A stretch of DNA of 64,000 nucleotides, from contig NZ_CP109442.1 in the NCBI RefSeq assembly GCF_036227205.1, forward strand, positions 9,300,001 to 9,364,000, written 5' to 3'. Origin of the DNA: Amycolatopsis sp. NBC_01480. Lineage in GTDB: Bacteria; Actinomycetota; Actinomycetes; Mycobacteriales; Pseudonocardiaceae. The notes beneath the pieces were generated by a model. The model was not told where the DNA came from. It was given only the letters and a program-made list of their open reading frames with translations, and did no database searches. The translations under genes and the position numbers were made by a program. Position 1 is the first letter of the stretch. Each line of letters begins with the position of its first letter. This document shows, in pieces, positions 49,792 through 58,890 of the stretch.

Positions 49792-51609
49792 ATGACGCAG
49801 ACGGCGGACCGGATCGCGCCGGCGGAATCGCCACAGGCCCGGGTGGAGGACTGGCTGGCCCGGTTCGAGGCGGCGCTGGCCGCCCGGGACGCCGAGGCCG
49901 CGGCCGCCTTGTTCGCGGTCGATTCCTATTGGCGCGACCTGGTTTCCTTCACCTGGACCCTCAAGACCGTGGAGGGCCGCGAAGGCGTCGCCGGCCTGCT
50001 GCGCGCCTGCCTGGACAGTACCGATCCGCGCGGGTTCCGCACGACCGAACCGGTCACCGAGGCCGGCGGGGTGGCGGAGGCCTGGATCGAGTTCGAAACC
50101 GCCACCGGACGGGGCAAGGGCTACCTGCGCCTGAAGGAAGAGGGCGCGTGGACATTGCTCACGAGCCTGCGTGAGCTCAAGGGTTTCGAGGAGCCGGAGC
50201 GCGAACGCCGGCCCAAGGGCGTCGACCACGGCGCGGTCCGGGGACGCCGTTCGTGGGCCGAAAAGCGGGCCGACGAGCAGGAGCGGCTGGGCGCCGAGGA
50301 GCAGCCGTACGTGGTGGTCGTCGGCGGTGGCCAGGGCGGCATCGCCCTCGGCGCGCGGCTGCGCCAGATCGGCGTGCCCGCGCTGGTCGTCGAGCGCAAC
50401 GACCGGCCCGGCGACTCCTGGCGCAACCGGTACAAGAACCTCTGCCTGCACGACCCGGTCTGGTACGACCACCTGCCCTACCTGCCGTTCCCGGAGAACT
50501 GGCCGGTGTTCGCGCCCAAGGACAAGCTCGGCGACTGGCTCGAGATGTACACCCGGCTGATGGAGGTGCCGTACTGGACGCGGTCCACGGTCACGTCCGC
50601 CTCGTTCGACGAGCAGGCGCGGCAGTGGCGAGTCGTCGTCAACCGCGACGGTGCGGAGGTGGTGCTCGCGCCGCGTCACCTGGTGTTCGCGACCGGCGTT
50701 TCCGGGAAGCCGAACCTCCCGTCGTTCCCCGGCATGGACGTGTTCGAGGGTGATCAGCACCACTCCTCGGCGCACCCCGGCCCGGACGCCTACGCCGGGA
50801 AGAAGGCCGTGGTCGTCGGCTCGAACAACTCCGCCCACGACATCTGCGCCGCCCTGTGGGAGCACGGCGCCGAGGTCACCATGGTGCAGCGGTCCTCCAC
50901 GCACATCGTGAAGTCGGATTCGCTGATGGAGCTGGGCCTCGGCGACCTGTACTCCGAGCGCGCGGTGCGCTCCGGCGTCACGACCGAGAAAGCCGACATG
51001 ATCTTCGCGTCGATCCCGTACCGGATCATGCCCGCGTTCCAGACCCCGGTGTACGACCGGATCCGCGAGCGCGACGCGGACTTCTACGCGCGGCTCGAAG
51101 CGGCCGGCTTCCAGCACGACTGGGGCGACGACGGGTCCGGCCTGTTCCTGAAGTACCTGCGGCGCGGCTCCGGCTACTACATCGACGTGGGCGCGGCGGA
51201 ACTCGTCGCCGACGGCAGCATCAAACTCGCGCACGGCCAGGTCGACCACCTCACCCGCGACGCCGTGGTCCTCGCCGACGGCACCGAGCTGGAAGCCGAC
51301 CTGGTCGTCTACGCGACCGGCTACGGCTCGATGAACGGCTGGGTCGCCGACATCGTCGGCCAGGAAACGGCCGACAAGGTCGGCAAGTGCTGGGGCCTGG
51401 GCTCCGCGACGACGAAAGACCCCGGCCCGTGGGAGGGCGAGCAGCGCAACATGTGGAAGCCCACGCAGCAGGAGGGATTGTGGTTCCACGGCGGGAACCT
51501 GCACCAGTCCCGGCATTACTCGCTTTACCTGGCGCTGCAACTGAAGGCGCGCTACGAGGGGATCCCGACGCCGGTGTACGGGTTGCAGGAGGTGCACCAC
51601 TTGTCGTGA
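49792..51609 (+). CDS. Flavin-containing monooxygenase with N-terminal SnoaL-like domain
   Basis: 605 residues. Residues 1-150 are an NTF2/SnoaL-like domain (WLARFEAALAARDAEAAAALFAVDSYWRDLVSFTWTLKTVEG). The FAD motif VVVVGGGQGGIALGARLRQIG is near residue 176, an FMO-type FEGDQHHSSAH near 320, and the NADPH motif VVVGSNNSAHDI near 337; LVVYATGYGSMNGW is the C-terminal ATG motif. It should oxygenate a ketone, amine or sulphide. ATG 49792 follows AGGGAG. Divergent GAF regulator upstream; a 9-bp repeat block downstream. Confidence 0.9.
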   Translation: MTQTADRIAPAESPQARVEDWLARFEAALAARDAEAAAALFAVDSYWRDLVSFTWTLKTVEGREGVAGLLRACLDSTDPRGFRTTEPVTEAGGVAEAWIEFETATGRGKGYLRLKEEGAWTLLTSLRELKGFEEPERERRPKGVDHGAVRGRRSWAEKRADEQERLGAEEQPYVVVVGGGQGGIALGARLRQIGVPALVVERNDRPGDSWRNRYKNLCLHDPVWYDHLPYLPFPENWPVFAPKDKLGDWLEMYTRLMEVPYWTRSTVTSASFDEQARQWRVVVNRDGAEVVLAPRHLVFATGVSGKPNLPSFPGMDVFEGDQHHSSAHPGPDAYAGKKAVVVGSNNSAHDICAALWEHGAEVTMVQRSSTHIVKSDSLMELGLGDLYSERAVRSGVTTEKADMIFASIPYRIMPAFQTPVYDRIRERDADFYARLEAAGFQHDWGDDGSGLFLKYLRRGSGYYIDVGAAELVADGSIKLAHGQVDHLTRDAVVLADGTELEADLVVYATGYGSMNGWVADIVGQETADKVGKCWGLGSATTKDPGPWEGEQRNMWKPTQQEGLWFHGGNLHQSRHYSLYLALQLKARYEGIPTPVYGLQEVHHLS

Positions 51610-51640
51610 TTCGGCGGGCTGGCCCGGTCGCTCGGCCCAC

Positions 51641-51828
51641 GAGGCTGGCAAGGCAGGCAAAGCCCGCGAGGCTGGCAAGGCTGGCGAGGCTCGCGAGGCT
51701 GGCAGGGCTCGCGAGGCTGGCGAGGCTGGCAGGGCTCGCGAGGCTGGCGAGGCTGGCGAGGCTGGCGAGGCTGGCAGGGCTCGCGAGGCTGGCGAGGCTG
51801 GCGAGGCTGGCGAGGCTGGCGAGGCAAG
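51641..51828. repeat. 9-bp tandem repeat, about 21 units
   Basis: Units are variants of GAGGCTGGC (also GAGGCTCGC, AAGGCTGGC and AGGGCTCGC). The period is three codons, so both strands stay open in several frames. It starts 31 bases after the monooxygenase stop, and a 14-bp stem hairpin follows it. Confidence 0.9.
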
Positions 51829-51835
51829 GAAAGAA

Positions 51836-51880
51836 GCCCGGCCCGGGACGTCGGCGGGTGAGCCGAGTCCCGGGCCGGGC
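51836..51880. terminator. Bidirectional hairpin
   Basis: GCCCGGCCCGGGAC (51836-51849) and GTCCCGGGCCGGGC (51867-51880) form a perfect 14-bp stem with a 17-base loop between the convergent monooxygenase and HtrA-like genes. Confidence 0.7.
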
Positions 51881-51902
51881 CCGTGGGTGCTGCTGCGATA
51901 GG

Positions 51903-53678
51903 TCAGCCGACGGGGCCGCTGGCCGGGGTGACTGTCACGTCGTGTTGCTGGCCGGTCTGGCCGATGACGGTGACCGTGAGCTTGTCGCCCGGGTGGTGGG
52001 TGTCCATCAGGTTGGTGAGGGTGGTCGCGGAGTCCACGGCCTTGCCGTCGAGGGCGGTGATGACGTCGCCGGCGGTGAGGCCGGCGGTGGCGGCCGGGCC
52101 GCCCGCCACGACGTCCTGGATCTGGGCGCCCTGGCCGCCGGTGCTCTGGCCGGTGCCGCCCTGGCCGAGGCTGCCCTGGCCGTTGCCGCTCTGAGCACCG
52201 GCGTCGCTGACCGAGACGCCGAGGAACGCGCTCTGTCCGATGTGGACGGAGTCGGAGCCGGTGCCCGCGACGATCTGGTGCGCGAGCGTGATCGCCTGGG
52301 CGATCGGGATCGCGAAGCCCTGGTGTCCGGTGCTCTGCTGGCCCGAGCCCTGCTGGCCGTTGCCCAGGCTGCCGTCACCCTGGCCGAGACCGCCCTGGCC
52401 CTGACCCAAGCCGCCCTGGCCCTGGCCGAGACCGCCCTGGCCCTGACCCAAGCCGCCCTGCCCTTGGCCGAGACCACCCTGGCCCTGGCCGAGGCCGCCG
52501 CGGCCCTGGCCGCCGTTGAACTGGTAGCCGGCCGAGGCGGCGGTGTCGACGCCGATCACCTGGCCGTTGGCGTTCACCAGGGCGCCGCCGGAGTCGCCGG
52601 ACTGGATGTCGGCGTCCACCTGGATCAGGCCGGTGAGCTGCTCCGACGAGCTGCTGGACTCGTCCGACGCGGTGATGGACTGGTTCAGCGCCGTCACCTT
52701 GCCCGCCGCCGCGCTCGGGGTGCCGCCGGTGCCGCCGGCGTTGCCGATGCCGACCACCGCGTCGCCGACCTGGACCGAGTTCGAGTCACCGAGCGACTCG
52801 GTGGTCAGGCCGGAGGCGTTGGCCAGCTTGATCACCGCGATGTCGTGGCTGCGGTCGTAGCCGAGCACCGACGCGGTGTAGGTCTTGCCGTTGCCGATGT
52901 CGGTCACCTTGATGCTGGTGGCGCCCTCGACGACGTGGTTGTTGGTCAGGATCTCGCCGTCCGCGGTCAGCACGATGCCGGTCCCCGCGGCCGCGGCGCC
53001 CTGGTAGCCCAGCTCGGTGTTGATGTCGACCAGGCCCGGGTTCACCTTGCCCGCGATCGCGGACGGGTTGATCGACGTGCTCGAGGTCCCGCCCGGCGCG
53101 CTCTGCGAGCCGAAGTTCTGGTTGCCGCTCGCCGAGGACCCGCCCGGCGTCCACACGAAGTGCCCGACGCCCAGCCCCAGCACCACGGCCAGCCCGATCG
53201 ACCCCACGGCGATCGCCGCGCTGCGCACGGGCCGGTTCGCCTTCTGCGGCTTGTGGTACGGCGTCTGCGGGAACTGCTGAGTGCCCGGGTACGCACCGTA
53301 AGCCGGGTATTGGCCGCCCGCGTACTGGTAGCCGGTCTGCGGGCCGCCCGGGTAACCCGCGTACCCAGCGGGGTACTCGGCACCGGGCTGGTACGGGTAT
53401 CCGGCCTGCTGCGCGGGCCCCGGGTAACCCTCGTGCCCCTGCGGCGCGGCGCCCTGGGCCGGTGACGAGCCGTCGTGCGGCGCGCCGCCCGCAGCCTGAG
53501 CACCGAGCCCTTGACCACTGAGCCCTTGGCCGCCCAGCCCCTGACCACCCAGCCCCGGCGCGTCTCCCGCGCCCTGGGCCGACCATTCCTGACCGGGACG
53601 GCCGGGCTGCCCGGCCTGGTCCCGGTACTCCTGCGGTCCCCACTGCCCGCCGGTCGTGCCCGGCTCCTGCTCGCTCAT
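51903..53678 (-). CDS. HtrA/DegP-like membrane-anchored serine protease with PDZ domain
   Basis: 591 residues. A long Gly/Pro/Gln/Tyr-rich cytoplasmic N-terminus (1-148) precedes a TM helix (AAIAVGSIGLAVVLGLGVGHFVW). The trypsin-like domain has ILTNNHVV (His), DRSHDIAVIKL (Asp) and QSGDSGGAL (Ser); a PDZ domain ends the protein (GPAATAGLTAGDVITALDGKAV). Between the protease strands, before GFAIPI, is an insert of GLGQGQG repeats coded by a 21-bp tandem repeat. It would act on misfolded envelope proteins. ATG 53678 with GGAG 7 bases upstream. Confidence 0.9.
   Translation of the reverse strand: MSEQEPGTTGGQWGPQEYRDQAGQPGRPGQEWSAQGAGDAPGLGGQGLGGQGLSGQGLGAQAAGGAPHDGSSPAQGAAPQGHEGYPGPAQQAGYPYQPGAEYPAGYAGYPGGPQTGYQYAGGQYPAYGAYPGTQQFPQTPYHKPQKANRPVRSAAIAVGSIGLAVVLGLGVGHFVWTPGGSSASGNQNFGSQSAPGGTSSTSINPSAIAGKVNPGLVDINTELGYQGAAAAGTGIVLTADGEILTNNHVVEGATSIKVTDIGNGKTYTASVLGYDRSHDIAVIKLANASGLTTESLGDSNSVQVGDAVVGIGNAGGTGGTPSAAAGKVTALNQSITASDESSSSSEQLTGLIQVDADIQSGDSGGALVNANGQVIGVDTAASAGYQFNGGQGRGGLGQGQGGLGQGQGGLGQGQGGLGQGQGGLGQGQGGLGQGDGSLGNGQQGSGQQSTGHQGFAIPIAQAITLAHQIVAGTGSDSVHIGQSAFLGVSVSDAGAQSGNGQGSLGQGGTGQSTGGQGAQIQDVVAGGPAATAGLTAGDVITALDGKAVDSATTLTNLMDTHHPGDKLTVTVIGQTGQQHDVTVTPASGPVG
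52380..52505 (-). repeat. 21-bp coding tandem repeat (GLGQGQG), six units
   Basis: Six units of 21 bases alternate two versions, CTGGCCGAGACCGCCCTGG-- and CTGACCCAAGCCGCCCTGG--. They encode the Gly/Gln-rich insert in the HtrA-like protease. The alternation suggests that a 42-bp pair was the unit of expansion. Confidence 0.8.
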
Positions 53679-53877
53679 GTCCCGCTCCAGCATCGTCATG
53701 TCCGGCTACCGCCAGGGACAAGGACACACCCTGTACCTGAGATTTTCCTTGCCGTGCTCCGTGCGGAACCTGTGTACTTCCCCCCGACCGCCGTCAGCCC
53801 CGGGCATAACCGCCAAATCGGGCGGTTTTCCACTGTCGCAAAAGGACAGACCGGGCGGCCTTGCTACCGTCGGGGGC

Positions 53878-54591
53878 ATGAGCGAGCTGATCGAGGACGA
53901 GGCGGTCCGGGCCGCGCGGCTGCTGGACGCGCAGGCCAAGGCCGTCGAGCTGTTCGCGCAGGTGCAGGCGCGGGGCATCCTCGCGCCGGGCGTGCGCGAG
54001 ACCGAGGCGAGCAACGCGGTCCGCGACCTCGCCGGGGAGCTGTTCGGCGTGGAGCGCTACTGGCACAAGCGCATCGTGCGCGCCGGGGTGAACACGCTCA
54101 AGCCGTACCGCGAGAACCCGCCGGACCGGGTCATCGGCGAGGACGACATCGTGTTCGTCGACTTCGGCCCGATCTTCGAGGAGTTCGAGGCCGACTTCGG
54201 CCGGACGTTCGTGCTCGGCGACGACCCGGTCAAGCACCGCCTGCGCGACAGCCTGCCGGTGGTGTTCGACGCGGGCCGCGAGTACTTCGAGACGCATCCG
54301 GACGTCACCGGCGCCGAGCTGTACGCGCACGTCACGAAGCTGGCGGAGGAGGCGGGCTGGACGTTCGGCGGCGCGCACTCCGGGCACCTGGTCGGCCAGT
54401 TCCCGCACGAGACGATCGACGGGGCGAAGATCGAGTCCTACATCGCGCCGGGCAGCGACCGGCCGATGCGCCGTCCCGACCGCAACGGGCAGGTCTCGCA
54501 CTGGATCCTCGAGGTCCACCTCGTCGACCTGGACCGGCAGTTCGGCGGGTTCTTCGAAGAACTGCTCGACCTCGGCCACGAGAAACCCTGA
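53878..54591 (+). CDS. M24-family metallopeptidase homologue
   Basis: 237 residues of the pita-bread fold, shorter than full aminopeptidases. Likely metal ligands are IVFVDFGP (Asp near 97), FEADFGRTF (Asp near 108), HSGHLVGQFPHE (His near 172) and ILEVHLVD (Glu near 210). The final Glu of the usual set is not obvious. ATG 53878 is the start. No neighbour hints at a substrate. It is convergent with the giant protease gene, with a strong hairpin between. Confidence 0.8.
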   Translation: MSELIEDEAVRAARLLDAQAKAVELFAQVQARGILAPGVRETEASNAVRDLAGELFGVERYWHKRIVRAGVNTLKPYRENPPDRVIGEDDIVFVDFGPIFEEFEADFGRTFVLGDDPVKHRLRDSLPVVFDAGREYFETHPDVTGAELYAHVTKLAEEAGWTFGGAHSGHLVGQFPHETIDGAKIESYIAPGSDRPMRRPDRNGQVSHWILEVHLVDLDRQFGGFFEELLDLGHEKP

Positions 54592-54597
54592 CCCCAG

Positions 54598-54640
54598 ACG
54601 ACGGTGGCCCCGCTCCAACCCGGAGCGGGGCCACCGTCGT
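54598..54640. terminator. Perfect 19-bp hairpin
   Basis: Arms 54598-54616 and 54622-54640 (ACGACGGTGGCCCCGCTCC and reverse complement) with a 5-base loop, between the convergent M24 and giant-protease stops. Confidence 0.8.
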
Positions 54641-54647
54641 CACAGCT

Positions 54648-57600
54648 TCAGTACCGGAACTGCTGCAGCTGCCGCCCATCGGACGAGGGCACCCAGCCGG
54701 TCCGGGTGGCGGGGTCGAACTGCGCCGAGCGCTCGGTCAGCGAGTTGTACTCGCCGCCGAACGGGCTGGACACGAAGTTCAGCCCCGAGGCCGTCGCCAC
54801 CTGCTTGCCGGTGACCAGGTCCATCACCGCGAACTGGCTGGTCGCGTTGTTGTCCGTGTTCACCCCGCCCGGGTGGCCGAACGGCGTGAGCACCGGCGGC
54901 GTGCGGAACGCCACGAGACCGAGGTGGTGCACCGAATCGACGGCCAGGAACCCGCCCTGCTGCTGGCGGACCGGGATCGTGCCCGCGGACGCGAGCGTGT
55001 CGCCGGTGACCGCGTTCAGCGAGGAGGTGCCGACGATGTTGACGCTGACCGAGCGGTAGGTCAGCTGGTACAGCTTGTTCGCCGCCTCGTCGACGGCCAG
55101 CCCGCCGGCGCAGATGCTGCCCGCGTCGGACGGCCGGACCGCGCCGGAGTCCAGGTCCAGGCTGGCCACCGCGGTCGCCCCGCCGCCGAAGCAGATCGAG
55201 CTGGTGCTGGCCCGCGAGAGGTACACCAGCCCGGTCGCCTGGTCCAGCTCGATCATCTTGAACCCGCCCGCGGGCGCGCCCGGCGGATCGGCCGGCAGCG
55301 GGGTGCCGAGCTTGCCGTCGCCGAGGTTCAGCGGCAGCACGACATCGGCGCTGTCCGACGTGCGCTTGGCCAGGATCGCCGCGCGGTGGCGGGCCGGATC
55401 GACCCGGCCGCCCTGCACCGTGTACCCGTCGGTGGCCGCGGTGCCGACCGGCTTAGCCGTGGCCGTGTCGTAGGTTTCCAGCGACGAGCCGGTGGCGGTG
55501 AAGTGCAGCAGTGCCAAGCGATCCGCGTCCGCGCCGAGCACCTGGTAGCCGCCGGACGGCGACGGGTCGCTGGTGACGACCCGGCCGTAGGTCCCGGCGG
55601 CCGCGTTGTACTCCCGCACGGACTCCCCCGCGCCGGGCTCACGCAAGGCGGCGTACGACGTGCCCTGCGCAGCCGCGGCGAAACTCGTCACCGCGGTGTC
55701 GCCGGGCGCGTAACCGTCGTCCAAGGTCAGGAACGACGTCGGGGACGCCTGGCCGAGGACCCGGCCGTTTCGGTCGGTGGCGAACACGCGGACGTTGTAC
55801 GACAGCGAGCCGCCGAGGCCGAGCTTCACCGCGTCGAGGGCCGCGACCCCGCTGCGTGACGGAAGCTGTTGGTAGGCCACCGATCCCGCACTCTGACCGC
55901 CCTGGTCACGGCGGTCGCCGTTCGCGTTCGTGACGGTGTTGAGCGCGTTGAACAGCGTGGGCGCGGGCGCCGAGACCTCAACGGCCGCACCGGTCGCGCC
56001 CGGCACGCCGCGGACGTCGTAGCCCAGCGAGAAGCCCGGCGCGGAGCGGGTGATCTCCACGTTGTGGGCCATCGCGCTGCCACCGGCGGCGAGCGTCGGC
56101 GCGTCCGGCCGACGGTCTCCGGTGCCGCCGACGCGGACCGCGGTGAACTCGCCGTAGGTCGGGCTGCCCGCGTTGCCGGTCACCGAGCGCTGCACGATGC
56201 CGATGCCGTAAACCCCGGCGCCGCCGGCGAACGCGGTGGCCGGGACCAGCACGTCACCCGCCGTCGCGGTGAGCGGCGCGACGAAACCGGTGCCGAACAG
56301 CGGCGCGGAAACCGGGTTCCAGTGCCCGAGTGTGGAGACGACCAGCTGCGGGTTGGACAGGGTGCGGACGCCGGTGAGGTCGTAGTGCACCTTCACCGCC
56401 TGTCCCGGGGCGACGGTCGCCGGCGCCACCGGGGCCTGAGCCTCGGCGTACGCGCCGTCGGTGGGGCCGAAGGTCAGCGTCTGCTTCGCGGACGCGACCA
56501 CCCACGGCCCGAGGCGCACCTCGAACGTGACCGGCACCGTACGGTCCTCTGTGGACACCACGGGCTGGCCCGCGGCGGTGAGGATTTCGGTCGGGGTGAG
56601 CCGCACGGCGGGGACGTTCGCGGTGAACTCGTGCCCACCGATCTTCAGCGCGTACGTGGCGTTCGGGGGCGCGCCCACCACGTCGGCGCCGACCGTGACC
56701 GGGCCGAGCAGGCCTTCGCCGGTGCCGTTGGTCTGCAGGTCGATCCGGCCGCCGTCGGCGTTCTCGAGGAACTGTCCGCCAAGCCCGCCGGTGGCGACCC
56801 GGTGCGCGACCGAAACCCGCGAGATCGCCGGGGCCCGCCAGCCGCCGAGCACGGACTGCACCGCGGCGGTGACGTCGATCTGCGGCCCGACCGTCACCGG
56901 CCGGTCGGCCTGCGGCGGGCTCGCCACCGGCCGCGCCGTCTGCTCCAGCACCGAGCGGACGGCGGCCGGGTCCAGCGGCCGTCCGGTGGTCTTGGCCGCC
57001 TGCAGCACCACGGCCGCCGCGGCCGCGGTCATCGGCGCGGACGCCGAGGTGCCGCCGTTCAGCACCGGGGTCACGTCCTGGGCCGAGCCGCGCGGGGTGT
57101 GCTCGTAGACCAGGATTCCGTCGCTGGGCGCGGAAACGTTGACGCGCGTGCCGAAGCCGGAGGAGAAGTTGCCGCCGCCGTCGGTGCGCGTGGTGGCGAA
57201 GGTCGGGTTGTGCGCGGCCGCGCCGCCGGCCCGCTGCGGCACCGCGAGCGTGTCGTCCAGCGTGGTGCCGCCGACGGCGATGGCGCCGCTGTCGGTGACC
57301 TGGCTGGGCGTGGTGGAGGACGCGACGTCGTTGATGTCGGTGGTGGCGCGGGTGTCACGGGTGACGTCGGTGGGCGTGCTGCCGCCGTCCGGGCCGACCG
57401 CGGCCGGGGTGTAGAGCCGGGTGCCGTCGTTGGAGGAGACGGTGACGACGATGTGGTACTGCCGCACGATCGTCGCGATCACGGCCTGGGTCACCGGGTC
57501 GTCTTCGAGGTAGCGGCCGGGGAAGCCCGCGGTGTCGGTGCCGAAGCCGAGGCTCGCGGTGATCACGTCCGGGCGCGGGGTCTGGCGCGCGGCGGCCATC

Positions 57601-58778
57601 AGCGCGACCGCGATCTGGTCGGTGGTCGGCTGCTGCGGGACGACCAGCCGGTACTGCGCGCCGGGCGCGATGCCGAGCAGGTCGGTCAGGCCGGAGCCGG
57701 TGGCGCCGGGGCGCTGCCGGTCGTGCGGCAGCGGGGCCATCACGCCGAAGTCGAGCAGCACCTCGCCGAGCGCGGGGTCCTGCTGCTCGGCCGAGCCGAG
57801 CGGGTCGAGCCGGCCGGACGGGCTCGCGGTGTAGGTCGGGATCAGCGGCATCGACGGCAGGTCGAGGTAGCGCTGCCCGTTCTGGACCACGGTGGTCGGG
57901 CCGTACGTGCTGACGTAGCCGTCGCCCGCGTCGGCCATGGACTGGTCGGTGAGGTCGCCGATGGAGACGTTGGTGATGATCTCGCCGGCGCCGGGCAGCT
58001 TGCCCGGCAACAGGCTGTACGCGCCGAGCGCGTTGGTCCCGCCGGCGTTGAGGTAGCTCTGGGCCGAGGAGGTCACGCCGTAGTTCGAGGGCACCGGCGC
58101 GAGCGGATTCTGGTGCGCCTGCGGGAGTTTCGCGGCTTTCACGGCGGGCTGCGGCACGGGCACCGGGCCGGTGGACATCGCGGAAACACGCCGGTTCGGC
58201 TTCGCGCTGACGACGCCGGGGGTGGCCCCGAGCGTCTTCGCCGCGGCCGCCGGGTCCTGGCCGCCGAGGTGGACGAGCACGGTCTTGGCGAGCGCGGGCA
58301 CGTCGGCGGCGTCGGGGAACACCGGCTCGACCGAGGTGGCGCCGACCTTGCCGAAGGCCGCGTTCACCCCGTCATCGGACGTTTTCGCGGCGCGGCGGCC
58401 GGCGGCCAGCGGGGCGCCGGTGACCGTGGTGCTGCCGGCGAGCTGCACGAGCACGTCGCCGGGCTGGGCGGGCGCGGTGGTCTGGGTGAAGGCGGCGCGC
58501 ACGGCGTCGTCGGGCAGGTCGAAGCCGCCGAGGGCCGAAGTGCCTTGCGGCAGCGCGAGAACGGTCTTGGCGAGGGGCTTTCCGTGGGCGTCGGCGCGGG
58601 TCGCGGTGCCGTCGGCGTCGAGGGTGATCGCGCCGCCGTCCGGCATCGCGATGTGTCTGGACGGCGGGGCCTGCGGTTCCGGCGGCGGGGCGGCGGTCGC
58701 CGGCGCGGCGGTGACCGCGGCGATGGTGACCACCGCGGTGACGACGGCGAGCAAGCCGCGAAGCGGGTTCGTCTGCAC
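54648..58778 (-). CDS. Giant secreted subtilase (S8/S53-fold), 1376 residues
   Basis: A signal peptide (LLAVVTAVVTIAAVTAAPATA) and a long N-terminal region (to about 230) precede a subtilase domain. A nucleophile motif GGTSASAPMTAAAAAVV lies near residue 576 and SSNDGTR may hold the oxyanion residue. The acid region ALGEVLLDFGVMAP near 338 resembles the E-x3-D pair of sedolisins, and no HGTxVA histidine motif is evident. Residues 700-1376 are beta-rich, with late propeller-like repeats (SAGTIPVRQQQGGFLAVDSVHHLGLVAF, ASGLNFVSSPFGGEY). GTG 58778 follows AAAGGGAG. It is divergent from a TrmB/LuxR-type regulator. Confidence 0.85.
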   Translation of the reverse strand: MQTNPLRGLLAVVTAVVTIAAVTAAPATAAPPPEPQAPPSRHIAMPDGGAITLDADGTATRADAHGKPLAKTVLALPQGTSALGGFDLPDDAVRAAFTQTTAPAQPGDVLVQLAGSTTVTGAPLAAGRRAAKTSDDGVNAAFGKVGATSVEPVFPDAADVPALAKTVLVHLGGQDPAAAAKTLGATPGVVSAKPNRRVSAMSTGPVPVPQPAVKAAKLPQAHQNPLAPVPSNYGVTSSAQSYLNAGGTNALGAYSLLPGKLPGAGEIITNVSIGDLTDQSMADAGDGYVSTYGPTTVVQNGQRYLDLPSMPLIPTYTASPSGRLDPLGSAEQQDPALGEVLLDFGVMAPLPHDRQRPGATGSGLTDLLGIAPGAQYRLVVPQQPTTDQIAVALMAAARQTPRPDVITASLGFGTDTAGFPGRYLEDDPVTQAVIATIVRQYHIVVTVSSNDGTRLYTPAAVGPDGGSTPTDVTRDTRATTDINDVASSTTPSQVTDSGAIAVGGTTLDDTLAVPQRAGGAAAHNPTFATTRTDGGGNFSSGFGTRVNVSAPSDGILVYEHTPRGSAQDVTPVLNGGTSASAPMTAAAAAVVLQAAKTTGRPLDPAAVRSVLEQTARPVASPPQADRPVTVGPQIDVTAAVQSVLGGWRAPAISRVSVAHRVATGGLGGQFLENADGGRIDLQTNGTGEGLLGPVTVGADVVGAPPNATYALKIGGHEFTANVPAVRLTPTEILTAAGQPVVSTEDRTVPVTFEVRLGPWVVASAKQTLTFGPTDGAYAEAQAPVAPATVAPGQAVKVHYDLTGVRTLSNPQLVVSTLGHWNPVSAPLFGTGFVAPLTATAGDVLVPATAFAGGAGVYGIGIVQRSVTGNAGSPTYGEFTAVRVGGTGDRRPDAPTLAAGGSAMAHNVEITRSAPGFSLGYDVRGVPGATGAAVEVSAPAPTLFNALNTVTNANGDRRDQGGQSAGSVAYQQLPSRSGVAALDAVKLGLGGSLSYNVRVFATDRNGRVLGQASPTSFLTLDDGYAPGDTAVTSFAAAAQGTSYAALREPGAGESVREYNAAAGTYGRVVTSDPSPSGGYQVLGADADRLALLHFTATGSSLETYDTATAKPVGTAATDGYTVQGGRVDPARHRAAILAKRTSDSADVVLPLNLGDGKLGTPLPADPPGAPAGGFKMIELDQATGLVYLSRASTSSICFGGGATAVASLDLDSGAVRPSDAGSICAGGLAVDEAANKLYQLTYRSVSVNIVGTSSLNAVTGDTLASAGTIPVRQQQGGFLAVDSVHHLGLVAFRTPPVLTPFGHPGGVNTDNNATSQFAVMDLVTGKQVATASGLNFVSSPFGGEYNSLTERSAQFDPATRTGWVPSSDGRQLQQFRY

Positions 58779-58890
58779 GACGCTCCCTTTCTCGGGGGTT
58801 CGGGGATCCGGGGCCGGGCGGGACAGCGGCGTCCGCCCAGTGATCGGATCAATTTCCCAGTCCGCGCGCGGCTGGCGCAAGATAGCCACC

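Noticed and set aside
51641..51828. A repetitive Arg/Leu/Ala or Gln/Pro/Arg protein encoded by the 9-bp repeat
   Set aside because: No start with a leader and no conserved flanking domain; openness follows from the codon-multiple period.
50856..53465. An 869-codon plus-strand frame across the monooxygenase end, the 9-bp repeat and the HtrA region
   Set aside because: It joins unrelated regions only because the repeat is in codon phase; no leader or family resemblance.
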